From Balamuthia mandrillaris (Eukaryota; Discosea; Longamoebia; Balamuthiidae), in the NCBI GenBank assembly GCA_031835245.1, contig JAVKOQ010000009.1, forward strand, positions 186,001 to 250,000: a stretch of DNA of 64,000 bases, written 5' to 3'. The notes under the pieces were generated by a model. It saw only the letters and a program-made list of their open reading frames with translations. It did no database searches and was not told the origin of the DNA. Each line of letters starts with the position of its first letter. Within the stretch, counting starts at the first letter, position 1. A program made the position numbers and the translations under genes. Shown piece after piece: positions 24,095 through 33,195 of this stretch.

Positions 24095-25239
24095 TTACTG
24101 CCGTGGCTTGTTGAGGAAACGGAGAGAAAAATAGGCTGCAAGCCTGGAAACGATGATCATGCCCACAAGGAAGATGATGTCCCCCCACACGTTCGTCTCC
24201 ACGTTCAGGTGATCAATTACGTCATCCCCCGTGATTGGGTCCGATGTGTAGGTTGATGGGTTGGAAGGGGTGAACTCCAGGTCGGAGGAGAGTTCGAACT
24301 CGTTCAACAAGGCCAGCTCGTAACTGTACTTCACGATGGACAACCACCGAGCCCATGCCACCCACACCGCAAGGTTCTCTCTGCTCACAAAGAATCCACC
24401 CAGCAGCACTGAGCCAAGCATGATGATGATGGACATGGTCATCGCGGTCTTGATGTTGACGATGGTAGCACCGATGAAAGTGCCAATTCCATCTCCGAGG
24501 AGCACGAACAACCACAAGATGACAATGTAGAAGATGAAGGTGTAGCCGTCGTCTGACAGCCCCACCATCCAGTAGGTGATGCAAGCGAACATGAAGGGGA
24601 GAAGCAACTGCAAGGGCGTCTCAGCGATCATCTTGCCAATGAAGTAGGAAGACAAGCGGTAATTTCCGGTGGCACGTTCTTTGTTCAGCACCGCCCTTTC
24701 CGGAGGAACTGTTAAATAGTTGTTGGATCAGTTTGCGTAAAGGATGAGGGATTGAGAAGAGAGATAACGAGGCGAGAAGAGTATACATACAGCCATAAAG
24801 AGCTGACATCCATGGGTGCAATATCCAAAACATAGTAGAAAAAAACAGAAAACCAGTCCGATCAGGAATGGCCGTTTCATCTTTGTCCATTTGGAACCAG
24901 ATGAACCCGGAAAGAAGTGAGATGAGAAGCATCTGAATGACGTTCATCCAGGAGAGAATGTCGTGACGTCGTTGCTTGAAGGCACGATTGGCCAGCACCC
25001 AAGTCTGTTGCAACATGCCCGTCGGATACTTGGCCCCCTTCTTCATGTCCACCAACCCTTCTTCCATCTCCTCGTCGATCTTCAGAGGCTTACCGTCTGC
25101 CGTGGAATCCTTTTGGAATTCCTCTGCGTAGTTGTCGATGAGCAGTTGTCTCACCGTTCGTCCATCACTGGTCTTCTCATCCGAGGTCACCACCTCCACT
25201 TTTGGGGAAGCAGTGTGATCAGCCCTTTGTTTTCGAAAG

Positions 25240-25280
<41 letters not shown>

Positions 25281-26591
25281 AGAACGTACACATGAAGTCA
25301 GCAGGATTGTAGTTGGAAGGAGAGTGAAGCCCCAGGCTGGCAAAGTAGGGCAGCACCCCAGCCGCGCTCCCAGAGTACACCACAAACCCGCCCTCCGCCA
25401 AGAGGATGACGTTGTCGAACATCATGAACATGGCGGAGGAAGGTTGATGAATGGTGGTCACCACGGTGTGACCGCTCTTGGCCAGGTTCTTCAACGACAC
25501 GATCAATCCCAGAGAGGTTGCTGCATCCAAACCTGTCGTTGTGGTTCCCACCCACCCCCCAATGGAAGGCAAAGCAACAACATGTCAGCCAGGAGGACGA
25601 AACAGAAAGGGAAGGAGACCAATTGGAGAAGGAGGAGGGGGGGAGGGGGGGGGAAGCGGACCGGAGGTGGGTTCGTCAAGAAAGATGAGGGAAGGGTTGT
25701 TGACAAGTTCGTTGGCAATGTTGGTCCTCTTGCGCTCTCCTCCGGAGATGCCTCGCACAAAGGCTCCTCCAATGATGGTGTTGGAGCAGCGCTGAAGGCC
25801 CAGCTCGGTGAGGACCTCGTCCACGCGCTCTCGCTTGGCTTGCGGGGAGAGGTCCTTGGGGAGCTTGAGGAGGGCGGTGTAGGTCACCGTGTCTCGCACG
25901 GTGAGGTTGGGGAAGAAGAGGTCGTCCTGCAGGACGTAGGCCATCCGCCGTTTGAACCGTCGCCCCGACACCTCCTCCCCATTCACCAGGATGTCTCCCG
26001 TCACGTTCATCTTCACCCTCCGTGCCAACACGTTCAACAATGTTGTCTGCACACCCATCCACGCACACAGAGGAAGAGAGAAGAGAGAAGAGAGAGCGAG
26101 AGAAGAGAGAAATGGGCGGAGTTGTTGGTTGAAAGTCATGGGAGGTGGACAAGAAGAGGGAGACAAACCTTGCCGGAACCAGTGGGACCCATGATGGCGA
26201 TGACATTGCCAGGAGCCACTTTGCCGGAGATATTGTTGAGGATGGGCACTTCGATCTTGGTCTTGAGGGGTTCGGTGAGCATGGCAGGGATAGGCAGCTT
26301 GAGCAAGAGGCGGAGGAAGAGGTTCTCCGGAGGTTTGGGGATGACGACTTTGTAGTTGAGGTTGCGCCATTCCAGGGAGATGGGATGCTTGGGAGTGTGG
26401 CCGGAGAATGGGCAGGGCTGGTTGACCTTGGCGTACTTGGAGACCACCCCCAGCTCCTCGTCCCCCAGCACGGAGCTGGCAAGCTGTTCCTCTTTGCTGC
26501 CGCCAGCATGCTCCTCCAGGTGCTCTTCCCCCTCGGAGAGGGAGTGATCATCGTCGCTGGAGGAGGAGGAGGATGTGCCAATGGAACTCAT
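24095..26591 (-). CDS. ABCG-type half-transporter
   Basis: Five exons (26591-26169, 26046-25662, 25532-25290, 25198-24791, 24708-24095) give 690 residues. The nucleotide-binding domain comes first, as in all ABCG proteins: Walker A MGPTGSGKTTLL at about 135-146, split by intron 1, then Q-loop VLQDDLFFP, signature ISGGERKR, Walker B LIFLDEPTSGLDAATS (split by intron 2) and H-loop IHQPSS. The transmembrane domain (about 400-690) has about six spans and a DDVIDHLN loop before the last span. Dimer needed for transport; the substrate (sterol, lipid or xenobiotic) cannot be told. The N-terminus is a Ser/Asp/Glu stretch. Intron 2 contains G-runs on the plus strand. Confidence 0.96.
25637..25653 (+). 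repeat. G7-A-G9 tract in ABCG intron 2
   Basis: Two long G-runs separated by one A on the plus strand, C-runs on the sense strand. It lies within 10 bp of the GTCCGC donor of intron 2. It could form a G-quadruplex on the template strand. Confidence 0.85.
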
Positions 26592-27286
26592 GCTGATATG
26601 TGTGTTTTCTTTCGTTTCTTTGTTGTTGTTGTTGTTTCAAGCAATGCAAGGGAGCATCCCATGGAGGAGTTACCAATAAATAGTGGGGGTCCATCGGGGT
26701 TTTTTTGTTTTTGTTCGGCCGACATCGCAAATTAATCAGCCTATCGCTATGACTCGGGGGATTCCGAGAGATTTCCTCCTTCCGGTTTCCTGACATCTTC
26801 TCACTCTGCCGCTTGGCGAGGACGGGAGAGAGGAGAGGACGGAGAGAGGCAGAGAAGAGAGAGGAACAGAGGAGAGGAGAGAGGAGAAGGAAGAGGACAG
26901 GAGGTTGGCCGACCAACCGAGGAAGGATTTTTGACCAAAGACCAAGAGAGGCTAAACAGGGAAAAAATCACGAGAAGTGTCACAGAGAGAAGCGTGCACG
27001 CAGTGGTACGTGTCTGGCAGAGGAGCGAGTCTCAAGACAAAGGGGAAAGGGGACCGGTAAGGTATTTTCTTTTTTCAAAAAGGGTGTTTTCGATTTTGAT
27101 TGTCATACGAATAAAGGGGCAACGCAAACCTCCTTTATTCATACCGATAACGAGAAAATTAGCATTGCCGTGAAAAACTAGACATGAACGAGAGAGAAAG
27201 AGCAAAAGAGAGAAATCGGAGATGGAAAGAAAGAGCAAAGTCGCTAGGAAGAGAACGCAGCAGCCTCAAAGTGGGGCCGTGGATCA
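26592..27286. other. Intergenic, ABCG upstream region with U6-like fragment
   Basis: About 700 bp without a protein gene. The first half holds the ABCG promoter and a purine-rich stretch (26813-26900). The second half contains a rearranged U6-like element (27076-27171), listed separately. Confidence 0.6.
27076..27171 (-). pseudogene. Rearranged U6 snRNA-like copy
   Basis: On the minus strand, positions 27123 to 27079 read GCGTTGCCCC...ATGACAATCAAAATCGA, matching the 3' half of the U6 gene 200 bp away. The plus strand at 27142-27169 reads CGATAACGAGAAAATTAGC then ATTGCC, matching the U6 middle (CGATACAGAGAAGATTAGC). So the left half is inverted relative to the right half. The ACAGAGA box is altered (ACGAGAA), and the 5' hairpin is missing. 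It cannot fold as U6 and is probably a broken duplicate. Confidence 0.6.
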
Positions 27287-27338
27287 AAAAAAAGTGTGTT
27301 ATCTTCTCGATTTTGATTGTCATCCTTACGCAGGGGCA

Positions 27339-27370
<32 letters not shown>

Positions 27371-27395
27371 ACAGATGGATCTCCGAAGAGAATCC
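27287..27395 (-). ncRNA. U6: U6 spliceosomal snRNA
   Basis: Read on the minus strand. It starts with a hairpin GGATTCTCTTCGGAGATCC and continues TTAAAATTGGAACGATAC, then the catalytic ACAGAGA box, the AGC triad in GATTAGC, and the intramolecular stem-loop region ATTGCCCCTGCGTAAGGATGA. It ends in a run of eight T (27293-27286), a Pol III terminator. About 109 nt, the usual U6 size. U6 pairs with U2 and the 5' splice site and holds the catalytic metals. TTTAAA at 27423-27428 lies about 28-33 bp upstream of the start, in the place of the Pol III TATA box. Confidence 0.95.
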
Positions 27396-28124
27396 GATTA
27401 TCAACAGAAGCGCGATGGGCATTTTAAAGATATGGCGTAGGGGCGACGTGTTAAATTATGGGATGATTTTGTGTCGACGGGAAAATTGGTGCTGGTGTGG
27501 TGGCGGTGCAGTGAAGGGACGAAACAACGTTTACGGTGGAAACCGAACAGGACCCGCCTAACCCACGACGAGACAAAGCAAAATCGAGAGCAAATAGAAG
27601 CCATATCCACAGAAAACTTACTCCCGGCGCTCTCTGGCGCACTCCTTTCCTTCAGCTGTTGCTTCGGAACGAATTCCCGGAGGTTCCGAGTCGTAGGTCG
27701 GCGAATGCACATTCGTTCCTTAAAAAACGACCAAGCATGATGCTATCTTCCGATGTTGCCCTGGACCGACTCGATGCCCGTGCGGAAGCACGCCAAGGGC
27801 GCTGGGCGCTGCGTCAAAGAAGGCCTGCGTTCGGTTGAAGAAAGAAGGGCCGCACGCTTTGTTCCGCCCTAGGAGAGAGGAGAGAGGAGAGAGGAGAGAG
27901 GAGAGAGGAGAGAGGAGAGAGGAGAGAGGAGAGAGGAGAGAGGGAGAGAGGAGGAGAGAGGAGAGAGGAGAGAGGGAGAGAGGAGAGAGGGAGAGAGGAG
28001 AGGAGAGGGGCAGAGAGGAGAGGAGAGAGGAGAGAGGAGAGAGCAGAGAGCAGAGAGGAGAGAGCAGAGAGGAGAGAGGAGAGAGCAGAGAGGAGAGAAC
28101 GAGAGCTTTCCCCTTGGGAAGAAG
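27396..28124. other. U6 promoter and LRR gene upstream region
   Basis: About 730 bp. The left end has the U6 TATA-like TTTAAA and a GTCGAC at 27473-27478. The middle has short ORFs on both strands without domains, not called. The right third is the purine repeat 27871-28100. Confidence 0.55.
27871..28100. repeat. (GAGAGAG)n purine repeat
   Basis: About 230 bp of GAGAGAGGA-type units in front of the LRR gene start. It is purine on that gene's sense strand, unlike the intronic tracts. It yields long spurious ORFs on both strands. Confidence 0.92.
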
Positions 28125-29514
28125 ATGGATCTATTTGGAGAGGAGGAGGAGCAAGCAGAGGTGGGCAAATACATGTTTGCTGGGGTGGAAGAGGAGGAGG
28201 AGGAGAGCGCAACAGAAAAAGAAAAAGCGCGACCGAACGCTGTGAAAGATGAAGTCGCGAATGGCAGCCTTTTCTTCCCCGAAAGAAGGAAACAAGCCGG
28301 CAGGCAACGCACCGGTTGGGCCGAAAGAAGAGCGGCTGCCGAAGATGGGGTCCCCTCGTTGCTCATCCAATGCTTGGACGTGGTGGCTCTCCACCTCGAC
28401 ATGCGCAACAACAGCAACTCACAAATGACCAAAAGAGACTTGGAATGGCTTCCGCTTGAACTGAAAGAAAGATTGGTCAGCCATTTGATCAAAGTGTGTA
28501 CCTTTGTCCCCCTCTCATTCTTTTCTCTGAAAGATGTTGCCCCTAATCTTCTGATCAAAACACAAAAAGTACCACAAGTTGACCGATGAGAACTTTATGG
28601 CGTGCGTTCCTTCGGGTGTTGGAGCGTTGGACCTGACGGAGGCACTTGGCTTGACGAGGAAGTCCATCGAAGCGGTGGCAAACACTTGTCCGCGGCTGCA
28701 CACCCTCAACCTCACTTATTGTTGGGACATTTCCACCGAGCTCATGCCTCATTTACCACGCGTATGCTTTTTCTCTTGTCTCTTCCTCTCTTCGTTGTTC
28801 TCTTCATCGTTCTCGTTCTCGTTCTCGTTCTCGTGCTCTCCTCTCTCTCTCTCTCCCTCTCTCTCTCCTTTCACTTATCTTTTGTTCTCTGCTGTGTCTT
28901 CTTCTGCACTACTACCAACAGCTCTTCTCAAACTTGGCTTCTCTAGTACTGGACAAGTTGACACTAGAACCCGACATTGTACATAGTCTTCTTACCAACG
29001 GTGAACAGCTTCGCTCCCTCAGTTTGCGGGAAACCGAGACCTCATTTTCTCTTCGTGCAATTACCGGTATACCTCCTGTTCGTTCCCGGTTCCTTTCTTC
29101 TTTCTTCCTTCCGTTCTTCTTTCTCATTCTCTGATTTCCTAAAAGGTTTAACACGGCTAGAGTCGTTAACAATCACTCATGAACAAGTCACCGCAACATC
29201 TGATGATGTCGCTCCTTTCAACACTTTCCTTGAGCGCAACACATCCCTGCGGCACTTAAACTTGTACATGGCATTCCATCCCCAAAAAAGGATTAGCTAT
29301 CGAACGAGCCATGACGATGACGAGTATTATGCGGGTCTCAACTTTCATTTGGCCACTGGATTGCTTTCTTTGGACTTGTCCCACCACCCTATTTTGACTC
29401 AGCAGCTGCAGGAGATTTGTGGTCAGTGCACTGACCTGGTTTCTCTTTCATTGGAAGGTTGTAAACGGTTAGTTCTTCTTCCTCGTCGCAGTTGCTGTTG
29501 TGCTCCGAAGGACT

Positions 29515-29554
<40 letters not shown>

Positions 29555-30202
29555 CTCTCTCTCCTTTGGTAACCGTTATCGTGTTTGTTTGCACAACACC
29601 AAAATTCAACTAAATGAGCAACCAACAACCACAACAAAAGTTATGAATTAAACTTTAGCTCCATTAGTGAGTGCAAACAACTACGGTGGCTCAACTTGCG
29701 TAAGACTAACGTATCGGACGGGCAGCTGTTGAGCATTGGCAAAGGTTGTCCTCATTTACAATATCTTGACATAGCCCACACTTTGGTTACAGCAGCGGCA
29801 TTCCATTATTACAATCAATACGGCTTTGACTTCTCTGCTCCTGGTGCGTTTGCTCTTCTGAGTTTTGTTTTACTTTTTTTCATATTACTTCTTATCTTTT
29901 GGTCGTGTTAAAAACAAACAGCGGAGGTCATATTAGCGTTTGGCAATTTGCAAGAACTTAACGCCAGTTGGACCCCCTTGAGCAACTACACACAACCCGG
30001 TCCTGTTCTTCCTCGCTATGGCCTTCCTACATCTTCCTCTCCCACCACCTACGTTACCGCTTTACGGTTTGGCCTCATGGATTGCTTGCCGTGGTTGCCG
30101 GAATGCCTGGAACGGCTGACCCTCTCCCTCCCTCAGGCTCTGCTTCCAAAGCTCAGAGCTGCACACCCTCGGCTCAGCGCCCTCACCATCCTCATGGAAT
30201 AA
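28125..30202 (+). CDS. Leucine-rich-repeat protein, FBXL/AMN1-like
   Basis: Six exons (28125-28493, 28570-28761, 28922-29066, 29146-29467, 29659-29843, 29922-30202) give 497 residues. The N-terminus is acidic (MDLFGEEEEQAE), and about residues 105-125 (LEWLPLELKERLVSHLIK) read like a short F-box-type helix (LP.EL...L). LRR units follow: LHTLNLTYCWDI, LASLVLDKLTLEPD, LRSLSLRETET, LESLTITHE, LVSLSLEGCKR, LRWLNLRKTNVSD and LQYLDIAHTLV, of the cysteine-containing type seen in FBXL and Rad7/AMN1 proteins. It may be a substrate adaptor for a ubiquitin ligase; the F-box is too degenerate to be sure. Introns 2 and 4 have CT tracts. Only 136 bp separate it from the next gene. Confidence 0.8.
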
Positions 30203-30338
30203 AGGGGGGGTCCACTGTCGGCAAGAAATGGTCGACACAAAATATCCATGTCGTCGTGATGGATCTCACCCATAAATTTGTAAAAACTTGCAGAGAGAAA
30301 AAAGAAAAAAAAAAGGTTTGGGAGGCTGCAAGGAAGGG

Positions 30339-30540
30339 ATGAGTGCTTCTGCCCAGGCCGTGAAGGTGGTGGTCGTCGGTAGCAATGGAGTTGGAAAGAC
30401 CAGCTTGTGCTGTGCCTACGCGGATGGCCGCGTCCCTTCCGAACTGCCCGATGTGTCATTACCCAAGACCCTCTCCAAACGAGTGGAAGGAAAAGAGCTC
30501 AGCGTAGCTCTCTACGACACCGATGGTAACTTGCCTTGTT

Positions 30541-30587
<47 letters not shown>

Positions 30588-31098
30588 AGCTTTTTCTGAT
30601 CCGACTTTCACAGGCACACGTACAAAGGATGTAAATAGAGTTCGCCCATTGCAATACGAAAACGCCAACGTATTTCTGGTGTGCTACTCGTTGGCCTCTC
30701 CCGCTTCCTTGCAGTCGGTCCGCAAGTGGGTCAGCGAGGTCGCTGCCCATTGCCCAGGCGTTCCCGTTGTGCTGGTGGGTTGTCAGTCCGACCGAAGAAC
30801 AAAACTCGAAAACGGCGAAAAGGAGGAGGCGCAGAAAGAGGAAGAGGAGGACGGGGAGGGGGAGGAGGAAGAAAAAGCGGCGGAGGAGGTCCGTGCGGAC
30901 AAAGTTGGAGCGGTGAGCAAGGAGGAGGGGGAGGCCATGGCCAGAGAAGTCAAGGCCTGCGCTTTGGTGGAATGCTCTGCCGTGGAGAAGGCAGGCCTGA
31001 ACGACGTCTTTGGCGAGGCCTATCGCGCCATCTTTCATGGCAACAAGTCAGGCTCATCTTCCAAATCTTCTGGAGAGCGCAGGTGTCTCTTCATGTAA
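30339..31098 (+). CDS. Rho-like small GTPase with acidic insert
   Basis: Two exons (30339-30525, 30614-31098) give 223 residues. The P-loop is GSNGVGKTS (about 14-22). G3 is DTDG followed by Thr at the place of the catalytic Gln61. RPLQYENANVFLVCYSLASP matches the Rho family. The G4 motif (TKxD in Rho) reads CQSD and is followed by a Glu-rich insert of about 40 residues where Rho proteins have their insert helix. G5 is ECSA. The C-terminus RRCLFM is a CAAX box, predicted to be prenylated. Loss of Gln61 and of the G4 consensus suggests slow hydrolysis and weak guanine specificity, as in atypical Rho proteins. Confidence 0.88.
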
Positions 31099-31294
31099 AA
31101 AGTACAGGGCACGATACGTTTGACAACGTGACTATTTTTGCTATTGTGTGTTGTTAGAAGGCTGCTTCGTTTTGTTGTAAGATTAAAGATTAAAAGTTGG
31201 TTTTGTCTTTCTTTCTTCGCTTAGCTCCACTACACTCAAGCGCAAAAAGAACCAGACACCAACCAAATACACTGTGGAGCAAGAGAGGAGAGAG

Positions 31295-32440
31295 ATGGAA
31301 ACAACAAAAAGCAACAACAAAAAGGGAGTAGCTGCTGGTGGTGAGCCGACGGCTCCACCGCGACTGCGCATTCTCTGCCTTCATGGCTACATGCAAAGCG
31401 GGCCCATCTTTCAGCGGTCCAGCATGAAGCATCTCAAGTTCGTAACGAACATGCTCTCTTCTTGTTTTTTTTTTTTTTGTTTTATCTCACTCGTTTTCAA
31501 GGGAGCGCGTTTTGGATCTCAAAGCAAAGAACTTCTTTCCCGAACTCGGTTTGTTTCTCTATCTCGAGAAGCAAGACCTCTGTGGGTGATCGTCATCATC
31601 TGTTCTCACTTTTGTTGAAAAAATAAATAAATAAATAGTGTGCCCCACAGCACCGCTTCGGTTAGGAGTGAACGAGGAAGGAGAAGAAGTATTTGGCTGG
31701 TGGCAAACGGAACCCAAAGAGCAGTTCTTGACGGCATCCAAGCAACGTGGCTTCGAGGAGTCCTTCGCTTACCTCACGACTTTCATCCAAGAGGAAGAGG
31801 CTACCAACGTGCGTTTTCTTCCTTCCTTTAGGTTTCGTCTGTTGTCTTTTCTTCTTCCCTTGTTGTTGTTACCCTTTGTCATGCTACCAACAGGGTCCCT
31901 TCGATGGGGTGATAGGGTTCTCTCAGGGCGGAATCATGGCCTCCTTGTTGTGCATGCTGTCCGGCCCTTGTGCCAGCAACAACAAAGACAATAACAAGAG
32001 CTCTCCTTATGCTTCTCTGGGCGAGCAAGAAGAAACGCGGCAAATGGAGTGGCCAACATTTTCATTCAAGTTTGCCATCATGTACTCTTCTTTTCCAACA
32101 CAGGCACAGCCCATGACCCAGCTCTATTCAAGAATTGTTCCGGTACAGCCTCCTCAATCTCTCTCTCTCTCTCTCTCTCTCCTCTCTTCATCGCTGAACT
32201 GTTAACAAACAACAGGATGACGAAAGGGCATGCATTCCAACGTTGCATTGTTGGGGAGCAAAGGATGATTTGGTTCCTCCCTCAGCAAGCAAGCGGTTGG
32301 CCGAGCTGTTCGGGAGCCACGCCGCCACGCAGGAGCACAAAGGCGGCCACGTCATCCCCACCAACTCCCCCGCCAAGAAGGCCATTCGCGGGTTGTTGAA
32401 CCCCTATTGCGGGTTTTTGTACGGGAATATTCAAGGTTAG
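31295..32440 (+). CDS. OVCA2: FSH1/OVCA2-family serine hydrolase
   Basis: Five exons (31295-31437, 31502-31548, 31639-31808, 31894-32142, 32216-32440) give 277 residues. Family blocks: RILCLHGYMQSGPIFQ, ELVCPTAPL, GWWQTEP, GPFDGVIGFSQGGIMASLL (nucleophile Ser in GFSQG), HCWGAKDDLVPP (acid Asp) and HKGGHVIP (His). This is an alpha/beta hydrolase that cleaves short or long acyl esters in the cytosol. Human OVCA2 and yeast Fsh1 are the nearest named relatives. A Ser/Asn-rich insert follows the nucleophile elbow. Intron 4 has a CT tract. The ATG is preceded by in-frame purine-rich codons, including a GTG, not used. Confidence 0.92.
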
Positions 32441-32627
32441 GGTTATTTATCTTAATTAGGGCTGTGAGACCGTAAATCTCGGTGAAAAAAGGCGGAAAGT
32501 AGATCGAACCCACGAATGGACTTGACACGTGAACTATTTTTTCTTTTTTCAGGTTTTGTGAAAAGAAAGAAAAGTTTTTGTTTTGCGATTCACAAACAAA
32601 CTACAAGCAAGGTAACTACAAACAACA

Positions 32628-33045
32628 ATGAAAGTTCTGGTGACCGTACTATTCGCTCTCTGCGTGGCCTTGGTGGCGGCCGCGGGTCTGGCTGGTGGCT
32701 GGCACCAAGTCCCCGAGGAGGAGTTCGCCCAGGAGCACGTCAAGCAGGTGTTGGCCTTTTCTGGCGAGACCCTGCGCAGCGAGCTCGGCGATGAGGTGGT
32801 TGCCACCAAAATAGTTTCTGTGGAGAGACAGGTACCTCTTCTCCTCTACTTTTTTGCGTGCTGAAGTGGCGTATTGAAAGAAACTGATGGGTTTTTTTTT
32901 GGTTGTTTTCTAGGTAGTGGCTGGCCTCAACTGGAGAATTACGCTCGACCTGACCAAGGCCTGCGGTGAGCACGAAACCCAAGTCATCACCATCTACCAG
33001 AACTTGCAGGGCGAATACCAAGTCACCTCTCGTGTGACCTTGTAA
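32628..33045 (+). CDS. Secreted cystatin (cysteine protease inhibitor)
   Basis: Two exons (32628-32831, 32914-33045) give 111 residues. A clear signal peptide occupies residues 1-20 (MKVLVTVLFALCVALVAAAG). The first inhibitory site is the conserved Gly in LAGGWHQV, the second is the QVVAG loop (residues 68-72), split by the single intron after its Gln. No disulphide pair is present, so it is a signal-bearing stefin-like form. It would inhibit papain-like cathepsins, either its own or those of prey or host. TTTTCTTTTTTCAG at about 32540-32552 suggests a 5' UTR intron. Poly(A) signal AATAAA at about 33127. Confidence 0.93.
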
Positions 33046-33195
33046 AAAAACAAAAAAAAAAAATCAAAAATCAATCAATCATCAGCTCATCGAATTTGCA
33101 TTTTGTAAATAATCGTACCACAAAAAAAATAAACGCAAATGTACTCCCCCTTTTTTTAAAAAAAAAATAATAACAAACACAAAAAAACAAGTTGG

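Noticed and set aside
25324-26355. A 343-codon ORF on the plus strand opposite the ABCG gene
   Set aside because: Antisense shadow of the ABCG exons; it has no domain and spans the introns.
27814-28558. Open frames on both strands through 27870-28100
   Set aside because: Artefact of the GAGAGAG repeat; only the frame starting at 28125 continues into recognisable LRR exons.
32460-32520. Word resembling a tRNA B-box (GGGTTCGATCT on the minus strand)
   Set aside because: No cloverleaf, A-box or acceptor stem can be drawn around it.
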